From Actinomadura oligospora ATCC 43269 (GTDB lineage: Bacteria; Actinomycetota; Actinomycetes; Streptosporangiales; Streptosporangiaceae): 64,000 nucleotides of DNA. Below are positions 1 to 8,685 of this stretch, piece by piece (positions within the stretch are counted from its first letter, which is position 1; each line of letters starts with the position of its first letter). The translations under genes were made by a program, and so were the position numbers. Under the pieces are notes generated by a model. It searched no databases and had not been told where the DNA came from. It saw only the letters and a list, made by a program, of their open reading frames with translations. The stretch lies in assembly GCF_000518265.1 (NCBI RefSeq), contig NZ_KI912410.1:972774-1036773 (forward strand), written 5' to 3'.

Positions 1-1271
1 ATCCGGGCGGTGTTGAACAGGCCCGCGGCCATCCCGGCGCGTTCGGGCTCGACGGAGGAGATGGCCGCGCCGTCCATGATGGCCAGGGAGATCCCGAAGC
101 CGGTGCCGATCAGCAGCAGCGGGGCCGCGAGGGATTTGGCGCCCGCACCTCCCGGGACGAGCGCCAGCAGCGCGGTCCCGGCCGCGACCAGCAGCAACGT
201 CAGGACGAGCAGGGCGCGCTGGGACAGCCGTCCGCCGAGGACGCCCGTGAGCGGCGGCAGGACGAGCGTCGGCCCGGTGAGCAGCATCAGCGTCAGGCCC
301 GCCGTGCTCGCGGACGCGTGCAGCGTCGCCATGAAGTACGGCGGCAGGACGATGGTGAGCGCGACGAACCCGAACGCGAGCAGGAACGGCATCGCGGAGA
401 TCGCCACGAAACGAGGACGGGTCAGCAGCGCGAGGTCCACGAGCGGGTTCGGATGACGCCGTTCGACGGTCGCGAACGCGGCCAGCAGCAGCACGCACGC
501 GGTGAACCCGCCGAGGACGGCCCCGTGCGTCCAGCCGAGCGTCGGCCCTTCGACCAGCGCGAACGTGAACGCGGAGAGGCCGAGCGTGAAGGTCGCGGCG
601 CCCGTCCAGTCGATCGGCCCGGACGCGTCCCGCCGCGACTCGGTGAGCAGCGGGACGGCCAGCAGGCTCGGCACCAGCGCGACGGCGGCGACGCCGAAGA
701 ACGCACGCCAGCCGAGGCCGGTGACGAGCAGCCCGGCGATGACCGGGCCGAACGCGAGGCCGAGGCCGAGGACGGTCCCGAACACGCCGAACGCGCGGGT
801 GCGGGACGGCCCGTCCGGGAAGGCGGCGGCCAGCAGGGCGCTGCCGCCGGTGGTCGCGGCGGCGGCCCCCGCCCCGGTGAGCAGGCGCGCGGCGACGAGC
901 GTCCCGATGTCCGGCGTGAGCGTCGCGACAAGCATGGACGCGGTGAACACGGCGAGCCCGCCCGTGAACATCCGTCGCCGTCCGATCCGGTCGGCGAGCG
1001 AGCCGGTGCTCGCCATGAGGCTCGCGAAGGTCAGGAAGAACGCGTTGACGACCCACTGGGAGGCGGCGAGGCCCGCGTGCAGCGACCGTCCGACGTCGGC
1101 GGTCGCCTCGGCGGCGCCCGTGGCGGTGATCGGGATGAGCAGCAGTGCGCCGCAGACCACGGTGAGCGTCACGCCGGGGGAGGCGCGCCGCGCCGAGGTG
1201 GACGGCGACCCGCGCCGGGAGCCGGGGTGTGCGGGGCTGGGCGAGGTGGCGTGCCGGGCGGAGCCGGGCAT
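1..1271 (-). CDS. DHA2-type MFS drug efflux transporter (partial)
   Basis: The gene reads on the complement from ATG at 1271 and runs off the left edge, so about 423 codons are present and the C-terminus is missing. The product is a polytopic membrane protein with many hydrophobic segments. After the first helices it carries an MFS motif A-like loop (GSLADRIGRRR), and the order of helices resembles the 14-TM DHA2 drug:proton antiporters. It is divergent from a MarR regulator starting at 1395, the usual arrangement for a substrate-induced exporter controlled by its neighbour. The substrate cannot be read from the sequence. Confidence 0.85.
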   Translation of the reverse strand, partial: MPGSARHATSPSPAHPGSRRGSPSTSARRASPGVTLTVVCGALLLIPITATGAAEATADVGRSLHAGLAASQWVVNAFFLTFASLMASTGSLADRIGRRRMFTGGLAVFTASMLVATLTPDIGTLVAARLLTGAGAAAATTGGSALLAAAFPDGPSRTRAFGVFGTVLGLGLAFGPVIAGLLVTGLGWRAFFGVAAVALVPSLLAVPLLTESRRDASGPIDWTGAATFTLGLSAFTFALVEGPTLGWTHGAVLGGFTACVLLLAAFATVERRHPNPLVDLALLTRPRFVAISAMPFLLAFGFVALTIVLPPYFMATLHASASTAGLTLMLLTGPTLVLPPLTGVLGGRLSQRALLVLTLLLVAAGTALLALVPGGAGAKSLAAPLLLIGTGFGISLAIMDGAAISSVEPERAGMAAGLFNTAR

Positions 1272-1345
1272 GACGGATGATCCCTTCGAGGTCGATAACC
1301 ATAAGAACCCTGATGGAGATACAAGTTCTGATACGAATGCGGACC

Positions 1346-1373
1346 TTGTCAAGTCGTCGAGGGTTGGTAGGGT
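1346..1373 (+). promoter_or_regulatory. Predicted promoter of the marR gene
   Basis: TTGTCA at 1346-1351 and TAGGGT at 1368-1373 are separated by 16 nt, a good match to an actinobacterial housekeeping promoter. A GGGGAGG ribosome site at 1385-1391 follows, just ahead of ATG 1395. The 120-bp gap shared with the exporter would also house its promoter and any MarR operator. Confidence 0.5.
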
Positions 1374-1394
1374 TCCTGCGGAAGGGGAGGTCCG

Positions 1395-1838
1395 ATGGAG
1401 GCCGACGAACGGATCGAGCGGGCCACGGCCTGGCGTCCCGGCTCGCTGATCAAGCGCGCCGAGCAGGCGCTGATCGCCGAGAAGACCCGGGTGCTGCGGC
1501 CGTTCGGGCTGACCGTCCCGCAGTACGCGGCGATGTACGCGCTCTCCCTGGCGCCGGGCATCTCGGGCGCGAGACTCGCCCGGTACTGCGCGGTGACACC
1601 GCAGAGCATGACGACGGTGCTGAAGACGCTGGAGGGCCGTGGCCTGGTCGAACGCCGTCCGTCCGAGGATCACGCGCAGGTGCTCGTCACGCGGCTCACC
1701 CCCGAGGGCGAGGCCCTCCTGGACGAGGCGGACGCCGCGGCCGTCGCCGTCGAGCGCCGGATCGTGGACGCGTTCGACGAGGACGAACTGGAGGCGCTCC
1801 GCGTCCTGCTCGGACGGGCCGTGGACGTCCTGACCTGA
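1395..1838 (+). CDS. MarR family transcriptional regulator
   Basis: The 147-residue product has the length and plan of a MarR-family winged helix dimer. The segment around residues 55-95 (ARYCAVTPQSMTTVLKTLEG then LVERRPSEDH) is the recognition helix plus wing, followed by the usual C-terminal dimerisation helix. It probably represses the divergent MFS exporter starting at 1271 and responds to a small lipophilic ligand; that link is inferred from position only. GGGGAGG lies 3-9 nt ahead of the ATG and supports this start. Confidence 0.88.
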   Translation: MEADERIERATAWRPGSLIKRAEQALIAEKTRVLRPFGLTVPQYAAMYALSLAPGISGARLARYCAVTPQSMTTVLKTLEGRGLVERRPSEDHAQVLVTRLTPEGEALLDEADAAAVAVERRIVDAFDEDELEALRVLLGRAVDVLT

Positions 1839-1939
1839 CTTTCCGGAGCTTTCCGGAAATACCAGCCCTGGCCAGGGGTAACGATCTCGGCATATGGGGA
1901 TCAAACGGGCAACCAGCCCCACCCCCGTTCGAGGTGCCG

Positions 1940-2161
1940 ATGTCCCCCTATGTCTTCGCCTGGATCCTGTGGGTCGCGATGTTCTTCGCGATCGAGATGC
2001 CCGCGGTGTTCAACCGACAGCCGGGCGACACGCTGTCCGAGGTCGTCTGGAAGGTGTTCGCCGTCCGCGGCAAGCCGCTCGGCTGGCAGCTCCGCCGCCT
2101 CGCGCTGCTGCTCGGGCTCGCCTGGCTGGTCGCCCATCTGCTCAGCGGCGGCCTCGTCTGA
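1940..2161 (+). CDS. Small two-helix membrane protein, unknown function
   Basis: A 73-residue protein starts at ATG 1940 behind GAGGTG. It contains an N-terminal hydrophobic stretch (about residues 5-22, VFAWILWVAMFF), a charged middle with several Arg/Lys, and a second hydrophobic stretch (about residues 50-70). This predicts a small hairpin membrane protein. I do not recognise a family. It stands alone between marR and the S37 peptidase, both on the same strand. Codon use is as GC3-rich as its neighbours, which supports real coding. Confidence 0.6.
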   Translation: MSPYVFAWILWVAMFFAIEMPAVFNRQPGDTLSEVVWKVFAVRGKPLGWQLRRLALLLGLAWLVAHLLSGGLV

Positions 2162-2370
2162 CCGTCCCGCTGACCCTTCCTGACTTCCCGTCCCGCTCGC
2201 CTGCGGTTTCGGCGTGTCGTGGGCGTCCGTGCGGGGATGGCCTGGTCTGATGCCGGGAGATCGCCACGGTCACGGGTGTGTAACAAGCGTCCCTGCGGTA
2301 TGTTTTCGTCCCACTTCTTACCTCTACGGTCGCAAAGCGAATTGTGGCGACCCCACGTGAAGGTGAGAAG

Positions 2371-3795
2371 ATGCGGCGCGTTTCCCACAGGGCGATGACC
2401 CTGCTGCTGGCGGGCGGTCTGACCGCCTCCGGACTCGGCCTCGCCGGCGCGGCCCAGGCCGCGGCCCCGGCCCCGGCCGCGAGCGGCGACATCCTGGCCC
2501 AGCTCAAGGCGATCCCGGGCATGACCGTCCAGGAGAAGACCTCCACCCTGACGGGTTACCGCTGGTTCTGGCTGACCTACAAGCAGCCGGTCGACCACCG
2601 CAAGCCCAAGGGCAAGTGGTTCGAGCAGCGGATCATGCTGGAGCACCGGGACGCGAGCGCGCCGATGGTGGAGTACACCAGCGGCTACAACACTCCCGAG
2701 ACGATGTTCCAGTCGGAGCCGACGGCGCTGCTGTCCGCCAACCAGATCTCGGTCGAGTACCGGTACTTCACGCCGTCCCGCCCGGCGGACGCGAACTGGA
2801 AGAACGACAACATCTGGCAGGCCGCCACCGACGAGCACCGCATCGTCCAGGCGCTCAAGCCGATCTACAAGGCCAAGTGGATCAACACGGGCGCCAGCAA
2901 GGGCGGCATGACCGCGACGTACCACAAGCGGTTCTACCCGAACGACGTCGCCGGGTCGGTCGTGTACGTCGCGCCCAACGACTACAACAACAACAAGGAC
3001 AAGGCGTACGACAAGTTCTTCCAGACGGTCGGCACCGACGCGAAGTGCCGCACCCACGTGAAGGACCTGGCCCGCGAGATCCTCAAGCGCCGCACGGCGA
3101 TGGAGACGCGGCTGAACGCGGACGCCAAGACCAACGGGTGGACGTTCTCCATCCTCAAGGGCACCGACCGCGCCTTCGAGAACTCCGTCATGGACTTCGA
3201 GTGGGGCTTCTGGCAGTACCACCTGCAGGCCGAGTGCGCCTCGCTGCCCGCGACCAGCGCGTCCGACGACGACATCTACAAGGTGTTCATGGACGTCGCC
3301 GACGGCTCGTCCTACGCCGACCAGAACCTCAGCGCGTACATCCCGTACTACTACCAGGCGGGCACGCAGCTCGGCTGGCCGTCGCCGAAGTTCCCGAACC
3401 TGCACGACCTGCTGCGCTACGAGAGCAGCTACGTGCCGCGGACGTACGTCCCGCGCGACATCGCGATGAGGTTCGACAACGGCAGGGCGATGCGTGACAT
3501 CGACTCGTGGGTGCGCGGCAACGCCAACCACATGCTGTTCGTCTACGGTGCGAACGACCCGTGGGGCAGCAAGCCGTTCCGGCTCGGCAAGGGCAGCCGT
3601 GACTCGGCCGTCTACGTCGCCCCCGGCATGAACCACAGCGGCCGGCTGATCGCCAAGCTGCCGGACGCGCAGCGCGCCAAGGCCGTCGCCGACCTGCAGC
3701 GCTGGGCCGGCGTCACGCCGACCATGAAGGCCACCACCGCGGTTCCGACCCCGATGGGCGAGGACCCGACCCTGGCGCAGCGTCCCCCGCTGTAG
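2371..3795 (+). CDS. Secreted S37 (PS-10) family serine aminopeptidase
   Basis: The 474-residue product starts with a signal peptide (basic MRRVSHR, hydrophobic core, AQA cleavage region near residue 30). The mature part matches the Streptomyces PS-10/S37 tripeptidyl-aminopeptidase family, with the early signature YRWFWLTYKQPVDHR. The catalytic triad is visible: Ser in GASKGGM (about residue 180), Asp in YGANDPWG and His in PGMNHSGR. It would release short peptides from protein N-termini outside the cell. ATG 2371 is chosen because the signal peptide begins there; an in-frame GTG at 2344 adds nine unlikely residues. Confidence 0.9.
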   Translation: MRRVSHRAMTLLLAGGLTASGLGLAGAAQAAAPAPAASGDILAQLKAIPGMTVQEKTSTLTGYRWFWLTYKQPVDHRKPKGKWFEQRIMLEHRDASAPMVEYTSGYNTPETMFQSEPTALLSANQISVEYRYFTPSRPADANWKNDNIWQAATDEHRIVQALKPIYKAKWINTGASKGGMTATYHKRFYPNDVAGSVVYVAPNDYNNNKDKAYDKFFQTVGTDAKCRTHVKDLAREILKRRTAMETRLNADAKTNGWTFSILKGTDRAFENSVMDFEWGFWQYHLQAECASLPATSASDDDIYKVFMDVADGSSYADQNLSAYIPYYYQAGTQLGWPSPKFPNLHDLLRYESSYVPRTYVPRDIAMRFDNGRAMRDIDSWVRGNANHMLFVYGANDPWGSKPFRLGKGSRDSAVYVAPGMNHSGRLIAKLPDAQRAKAVADLQRWAGVTPTMKATTAVPTPMGEDPTLAQRPPL

Positions 3796-3839
3796 CCGCT
3801 GAGCCGTGAGCCTCCCGAGGGCTCGCGGTTCCCACCCCC

Positions 3840-3885
3840 GAGGCGTGGGACATGGACCATCCCCCAGGTCCGCGTCCCACGCCTC
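3840..3885. terminator. Bidirectional terminator between S37 peptidase and alpha-glucosidase
   Basis: A perfect 12-bp inverted repeat (GAGGCGTGGGAC at 3840-3851 and its complement at 3874-3885) encloses a second pairing GGACC/GGTCC (3854-3858, 3867-3871). It lies between two convergent stop codons (3795 and 3887). Confidence 0.75.
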
Positions 3886-3886
3886 G

Positions 3887-5473
3887 TCATTTCTCCCCGT
3901 CGATGATCCAGGCGGACGCGTCGCCCGGCAGCAGGCCCCCGTCGCAGGGCCCGCTCGCCAGGACGACCTCCCCGGACGGCAGCCGGACGGGCGCGTCCGA
4001 GCAGTTCACGACGCAGGTCAGCCGTCCGCGCCGGAAGACCACGGACGCGTCGGACGGGGCGTCCGGCCACTCGATCTCCTCGGGCAGACCACCGTCCAGC
4101 AGCTCGCGGCGCAGCGCCAGCGCGCGGCGGTAGAAGGCGAGCATGGACGCCGGGTCGCCGTCCTGCGCCTCCGCCGTGAGGGACGCCCAGCTCGCGGGCA
4201 TCGGCAGCCAGGGGCGGACGCCGTCGTCCGGGGAGAAGCCGAACGGCTCCTTCGTCCCGGACCAGGGGATCGGCACCCGGCAGCCGTCCCGGCCGGGCTG
4301 ACGGCCGCCGGTGCGGCGCGAGATCGGGTCCTGCCGCGCCGCGTCGGGCAGGTCCTCGACCTCGGGAAGGCCCAGCTCCTCGCCCTGGTACAGGTACGCC
4401 GAGCCGGGCAGCGCGAGCAGCATGAGCAGCGCGGCGCGGGCGCGGGCCGTCCCGATCCCGGGCGGCCCCGGCGGCAGCTCGTAACGCGTGACGTGCCGGG
4501 GCATGTCGTGGCTGGACAGCACCCACGTCGGCGCCGCCCCGGTCGGCGCGACCGCCGCGCACGCCGCCTTGATCACGTCCCGGAACGCGGGCGCCGACCA
4601 GGGCGCGAGCTGGAGGTCGAACTGGAACGCCTGGTGCAGCTCGTCCGGGCGGAGGAACTTCGCGAGATCGCCAGGGGAGTCGGTCCAGATCTCGCCGACG
4701 GCCATCCGGTCACCGTCGTAGGAGTCCAGGATCCGCCGCCAGTCCCGGTAGACGCCGTGCGCCTCCGGACGGCTGTAGATCCGGCCGTGCAGGGCGTGCC
4801 GCGCGTCCGCGCCGAGATCGGCGAACGCCGGATCCTTGAACAGCCCGGCGGCGACGTCGATCCGGAAGCCGTCCACGCCCCGGTCGAGCCAGAACCGCAG
4901 GACGTCCTCGAACGCGTCGCGGACGTCCGGGTGCCGCCAGTTCAGGTCCGGCTGCTCGCGCGCGTAGAGGTGCAGGTACCACTGGCCGTCCGGGAGCCGC
5001 TCCCAGGCCGGGCCGCCGAACATGGACGGCCAGTCGTTCGGCGGACCCTCCATCCGCCCGTCCGGACGGATCCGTCCCGGCCGGAACACGTACCGGTTCC
5101 GCGCCGGATCGCCGGGCTGCGCGGCGAGCGCCCGCCGGAACCACGGGTGCCGGTCCGAGGTGTGGTTCGGCACGATGTCGATGATCAGCCGCAGCCCGTG
5201 CGCGTGCGCGTCGGCGACCAGCGCGTCGAAGTCCCCGATCGTCCCGAACCGCGGGTCCACCCCGGTGTAGTCGGCCACGTCGTAGCCGCCGTCCGCGAGC
5301 GGGGACGGGTAGAACGGCGTCAGCCACAGCGCGTCCACCCCGAGTTCCCGCAGGTAGGGCAGCCGGGACCGGACCCCCTGGAGATCACCCTCCCCGTCGC
5401 CGCCGCTGTCGGCGAAGCTGCGGACGTAGACCTCGTACACGACGGCGTTGCGCCACCAGGGGGATCGCGTCAT
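3887..5473 (-). CDS. GH13 alpha-glucosidase (oligo-1,6-glucosidase-like)
   Basis: The 528-residue product is a cytoplasmic GH13 glycoside hydrolase without a signal peptide. The opening WWRNAVVYEVYVRSFADS is typical of alpha-glucosidases and trehalose-synthase relatives. Conserved regions are all present: region I DIVPNHTS, region II GFRIDVAAG with the nucleophile Asp, region III VGEIW with the acid Glu, and region IV SSHDMPRH with the transition-state Asp. It likely hydrolyses short alpha-glucans or disaccharides from the non-reducing end. No sugar transporter or LacI regulator is adjacent, so the exact substrate is open. Confidence 0.9.
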   Translation of the reverse strand: MTRSPWWRNAVVYEVYVRSFADSGGDGEGDLQGVRSRLPYLRELGVDALWLTPFYPSPLADGGYDVADYTGVDPRFGTIGDFDALVADAHAHGLRLIIDIVPNHTSDRHPWFRRALAAQPGDPARNRYVFRPGRIRPDGRMEGPPNDWPSMFGGPAWERLPDGQWYLHLYAREQPDLNWRHPDVRDAFEDVLRFWLDRGVDGFRIDVAAGLFKDPAFADLGADARHALHGRIYSRPEAHGVYRDWRRILDSYDGDRMAVGEIWTDSPGDLAKFLRPDELHQAFQFDLQLAPWSAPAFRDVIKAACAAVAPTGAAPTWVLSSHDMPRHVTRYELPPGPPGIGTARARAALLMLLALPGSAYLYQGEELGLPEVEDLPDAARQDPISRRTGGRQPGRDGCRVPIPWSGTKEPFGFSPDDGVRPWLPMPASWASLTAEAQDGDPASMLAFYRRALALRRELLDGGLPEEIEWPDAPSDASVVFRRGRLTCVVNCSDAPVRLPSGEVVLASGPCDGGLLPGDASAWIIDGEK

Positions 5474-5615
5474 TCCAACGATCTACCCGGAACCGCCCGA
5501 ACCTTCACTCGACCGGCCATAGCACATATAGCCATAGCGCACAGAACGGCCCCGGAGCGGCATGCGCGTCCGGGGCCGGATCTCGGGTCGTGGAGGGTTT
5601 CCGGGCGCCGCCCGG

Positions 5616-6017
5616 TCAGGAGGGGGAGTTGACCATGGACTGGGCGGCCATGGTGAAGTAGTTCCAGAGCATCTGCTCGGCCTGCGGAGGGAGGCCGCGC
5701 TCGGCGACCGTGTCGTCCAGCGCCTTGCGCATGTGCTTGAGCCAGGCCTCCTTGGCCGCCTCGTTCACCACGAACGGGACGTGCCGCATGCGGAGCCGCG
5801 GATGCCCGCGCTCCTGGCTGTAGGTGTTCGGGCCGCCCCAGTACTGGATGAGGAACAGCCGCAGCCGCTCCTCGGCGGGGCCGAGATCCTCCTCCGGATA
5901 CATCGCGCGCAGCGCCGGGTCGTCCGCGACGCCCTGGTAGAAGCGGTGGACGAGGACGCGGAACGTCTCCTCGCCCCCGACCGCCTCGTAGAAGGTCACC
6001 TGTTCGGGTTCAGCCAT
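5616..6017 (-). CDS. glbO: Group II truncated haemoglobin (GlbO-like)
   Basis: The 133-residue protein matches the trHbO family over its whole length: FYEAVGGEETFRVLVHRFYQ at the A/B helices, MYPEEDL in the CD region, the signature YWGGPNTYSQERGHPRLRMR, and HVPF with the proximal His. Trp in AWLKHM is the family-typical G8 Trp. It would bind O2 and ligands such as NO or peroxide. It is a single gene, separated from mscS by repeats. Confidence 0.93.
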   Translation of the reverse strand: MAEPEQVTFYEAVGGEETFRVLVHRFYQGVADDPALRAMYPEEDLGPAEERLRLFLIQYWGGPNTYSQERGHPRLRMRHVPFVVNEAAKEAWLKHMRKALDDTVAERGLPPQAEQMLWNYFTMAAQSMVNSPS

Positions 6018-6073
6018 AACGCCCCAAGCCTATGCGGTACGAGCCCGCTTACGCCTCTTGATCGTCCGTCCGA

Positions 6074-6169
6074 CGGAACGGCCGCCACGCGGAACGGCCG
6101 TCACACGGAACGGCCGTCACGCGGAAGGTCCGTCCGGCGGAAAGGTCGTCACGCGGAACGGCCGTCCGC
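6074..6169. repeat. 16-bp degenerate tandem repeat, six copies
   Basis: Six adjoining 16-bp units have consensus CGGAACGGCCGTCACG (unit starts 6074, 6090, 6106, 6122, 6138, 6154). Units 1-3 and 6 are nearly identical and units 4-5 are diverged. The array fills the gap between the glbO start and the mscS stop. No spacers separate the units, so it is not a CRISPR array. Confidence 0.85.
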
Positions 6170-6205
6170 GCCACGCGGGCGGGACGGCCGTGGGGGAGGC
6201 GCGGC

Positions 6206-7240
6206 TCAGGAGGCGGTGGCGGGGGTGGCCACCTGGACGCCGGCCTGGTCGAACGCGAGCTTCACGCGCTCGCGCAGCTCGCGGGCGCACGCGGCCTGCT
6301 GGCCCGGCGCGGTCTTCAGCACGACGCGGATGACCAGCGCGTCCGCGGCGAGGGCCTGGACGCCCCAGACCGACGGCCGCTCCAGGATGAGGTCGGCCCA
6401 GGCCGGGTCCTCGGCCATCGTGTCGGCCGTGCCCTGGAGGATGTCCTTGACCTTCTCGACGTCCTCGCCGATGTCGACGGGGATGTCCAGCACCGCGCGG
6501 CCCCAGTTCTGGGACTCGTTGCCGACCTTCTTGATCTCCCCGTTCGGGACGTACCAGACGACGCCGTTGACGTCCCGCATCCGGGTGACCCGCAGGGTGA
6601 CCGCCTCGACCGTGCCCTTGGCGCTGCCCACGTCGATCACGTCGCCGACGCCGTACTGGTCCTCCAGCAGCATGAAGATGCCGGCCAGGCAGTCCTTGAC
6701 GATGTTCTGGGCGCCGAAACCGACCGCGACGCCGATGACGCTGGCGCTGGCGACGATCGGGGTGAGGTTCAGTCCGAGGTAGCCGAGGATGCTGAACAGG
6801 GCCGTCCCCATGATCACCACGGACGCGACCGAGCGCAGCACCGAGCCGAGCGTCTTGGCCCGCTGCGCGCGCCGCTGGGACAGCAGCGCCTGGCTGCCCT
6901 CGAAGATCGTCCGGCTCTTCTCCCGGGCCTTCTCCGAGAGGGTCCCCTCGGACATCCGCTGGGTGACCTTGGTGATCATCCGGTGTGCGATGTTCCGGAT
7001 GATCAGGGCGATCACGAACGTGACGACGATCGAGACGAGCTTGCCGGTCCAGGCGTCCAGGTTGTAGTCGTGGACGAACCTGGTGGCCCCCGGGCTGTGG
7101 GTGATGTTCCAGAACAGCCGGCAGGGCGCGGACGGATCGACGCCGCAGTACTGCTCCGCCTTGCCGTCCATCTTGACCAGGGGCTCACTCAGCGCCGTCG
7201 CCGCGTGGACGGGCGCGCTGGACGCCACTGTGCCGTACAT
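6206..7240 (-). CDS. MscS-family mechanosensitive ion channel
   Basis: The 344-residue membrane protein has a transmembrane helix near residues 67-85 (LVSIVVTFVIALIIRN), a linker, and two closely spaced helices. The pore helix region GVAVGFGAQNIVKDCLAGIF is the small-residue Gly/Ala helix of the MscS pore, followed by the beta domain (LLEDQYGVGDVIDV). It would gate on membrane tension and release solutes after hypo-osmotic shock. Two cysteines in the predicted outside N-terminal segment (QYCGVDPSAPC) could form a disulfide; that is unusual and inferred. Confidence 0.9.
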   Translation of the reverse strand: MYGTVASSAPVHAATALSEPLVKMDGKAEQYCGVDPSAPCRLFWNITHSPGATRFVHDYNLDAWTGKLVSIVVTFVIALIIRNIAHRMITKVTQRMSEGTLSEKAREKSRTIFEGSQALLSQRRAQRAKTLGSVLRSVASVVIMGTALFSILGYLGLNLTPIVASASVIGVAVGFGAQNIVKDCLAGIFMLLEDQYGVGDVIDVGSAKGTVEAVTLRVTRMRDVNGVVWYVPNGEIKKVGNESQNWGRAVLDIPVDIGEDVEKVKDILQGTADTMAEDPAWADLILERPSVWGVQALAADALVIRVVLKTAPGQQAACARELRERVKLAFDQAGVQVATPATAS

Positions 7241-7487
7241 GGGGGCAGACCCTCCCGACCGATGGTGGATGCCGCGTCACATCGTCGTGGACCTGCGGCG
7301 GTACGAGCCCGATCGTAGGGGACGGTGACGACGGGTTCGTCCAGCGCCGGACGATCGACGCGCATCGGACGGGGAGGGTCTGCCCTTGGCCGCGGGCCCG
7401 GTCGGACGGGCATGGGAAGCGGACCCGCGGCCGCTCAGTGGGTGCCGGTACGGAGGCGCTGGTCACATCGCCGCCCGCACGGCCCGG

Positions 7488-7544
7488 CCCTCCGGCCACC
7501 GCCGGGCGGCCTGCCCGGCGGGTGACGACCCGGTGGCCGGAGGG
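7488..7544. terminator. Large GC-rich inverted repeat, possible terminator
   Basis: Perfect 14-bp arms at 7488-7501 and 7531-7544 (CCCTCCGGCCACCG and its complement) enclose a second hairpin GCCGGGC/GCCCGGC (7501-7507, 7513-7519). It lies downstream of the minus-strand gene ending at 7825 and upstream of mscS, so a terminator role is plausible. There is no T-tract. Confidence 0.45.
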
Positions 7545-7697
7545 CGCCGTCTCGCTGTCCCGGCCGGTTCCCCCCCTGGCCGGGTGCGAGATCGGCCGCC
7601 CCGCCCCCGCCGGGCGGCGGAAGATCGAGAAGGCGGACGGTCGGGTGTGTCGGACTTGCCGGATGATCAGGACCGTCCGGACGATCAGGCGGCCCTG

Positions 7698-7751
7698 TCG
7701 AACCGTTCGGACTGATCGAACCGTTCGGACTGATCGAACCGGTCGGACTGG
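7698..7751. repeat. 18-bp tandem repeat, three copies, each with a CGAAC-N-GTTCG dyad
   Basis: Three contiguous 18-bp units begin at 7698, 7716 and 7734. The first two are identical (TCGAACCGTTCGGACTGA) and the third differs at two bases. Each unit carries CGAAC-C-GTTCG, an odd palindrome, so the array could be a multi-site protein-binding element as well as a slippage product. Confidence 0.8.
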
Positions 7752-7824
7752 TTGGGCTGGTCCCGCGGGGGCCGTGGCTGCCGCGCCGTGTCGGCCACGA
7801 CCCCCGGGGACGCCTCCGGCCCCG

Positions 7825-8205
7825 TCAGGGACGGCCCGAGAGCCGGCCTCCGGCGGTGGCCGGATCGCGGATCTCGAAGCCGTGGGCCTCGAGACCGCGC
7901 GTCTGTTGTCGCAGCGGCTGCAGGACGTGCGCCAGTTTCGACGCGGCCCCGCGCGGGTCGTCCACCCGGTGCATGCGTTCCCCCCAGGACCACCAGTAGT
8001 AGTGGTCGCGTGTCTCCGGCGCCGGCGCGCAGGTGACGTCCTCGGCCAGGCTCGCCGCCTCCGGGTTCACCACCCGCAGGAACGCCGGGCCGGACCGGGT
8101 CCGGACCACCCGCGCGACCAGGCCGCGCGTGTCGAGTTCGTGCTCCAGCTCCTCCAGGTAGCCGACGCGCTCGTCGTGTGCCACCTGACGCACCCCCTCC
8201 GTCAT
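7825..8205 (-). CDS. Conserved-looking hypothetical protein, 126 aa
   Basis: The start is put at ATG 8205 (MTEGVRQVAHDERVGYLEEL). An upstream in-frame ATG at 8280 adds 25 residues of poor composition. The protein is soluble, with an acidic N-terminal helix, a middle segment with DHYYWWSWGERM, and a C-terminal helix ending near RGLEAHGFEI. I do not recognise a named family. It is divergent from the XRE/TPR regulator starting at 8686, with a 480-bp gap. Regulators of that type in actinomycetes often sit beside small acidic partner proteins, so functional association is possible but unproved. Confidence 0.6.
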   Translation of the reverse strand: MTEGVRQVAHDERVGYLEELEHELDTRGLVARVVRTRSGPAFLRVVNPEAASLAEDVTCAPAPETRDHYYWWSWGERMHRVDDPRGAASKLAHVLQPLRQQTRGLEAHGFEIRDPATAGGRLSGRP

Positions 8206-8685
8206 CCGTGCAGTGAGGACTGCTCGTGCCGTTCCCGTGTGGCCGAATGGTCCTTCTCGCCGCGGGTTGATGATCTTCATCCCGGCCGGGGCCGGACCCC
8301 CACGTGATCGAACTCAGTGCTTCCGTACCATTACACGCGGCGAGAATCGCAACCCCAACGGTGATGGGTCAAGGGCCCGGCTGTCCGCCGAAGTACGGGA
8401 TTCCCCCATCTCAGGCGGAGGTCCACAGACCTTGGAGGAGAAATCTCTACCCGGGGGAGAGAAGCCGTCCCCGGCACGCCCGCGTTTCTTGGGAATGGCT
8501 TGGCCTGCCCCGGTGCGGGCGTTACGCTGCGTGCGCAAGAGATTATTTCTCGTATCGCCAGCTCACCGCCGGTGTGCGGGAATCCCCGTCCGATGAGGTT
8601 GACCTAGCTACCGGTCGCCGTGGCACCCGAGGTCAGGCCCTCGCTCCGAGGACCCCCCCGGCCCAGCGGTGAGGAGGCCGGAACG
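8206..8685. other. 480-bp divergent promoter region with two GAGA-n-TCTC dyads
   Basis: No gene is supported here. Two short AT-richer dyads stand out: GAGAAATCTC at 8438-8447 and GAGATTATTTCTC at 8539-8551, both with GAGA/TCTC arms. They could be operators for the downstream regulator, but the arms are only 4 bp. Confidence 0.4.

Larger units (their letters stand above)
7241..7824. other. 584-bp intergenic region, mscS upstream
   Basis: I see no credible gene here. It holds the mscS upstream region, a large dyad at 7488-7544 and an 18-bp tandem repeat at 7698-7751. Open frames in it are low-complexity and not supported. Confidence 0.5.

Noticed and set aside
1272..1394. MarR operator in the exporter promoter gap
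   Set aside because: AGAAC/GTTCT half-sites are 15 nt apart and no convincing dyad was found, so I did not call one.
6074..6169. CRISPR-like array
   Set aside because: Units are contiguous, degenerate and without unique spacers; there are no cas genes.
7685..7993. 102-codon minus-strand frame ending in S-E-R-F-D-Q repeats
   Set aside because: The repeat is just the translation of the 18-bp tandem DNA, and the rest overlaps the better supported 7825-8205 gene.
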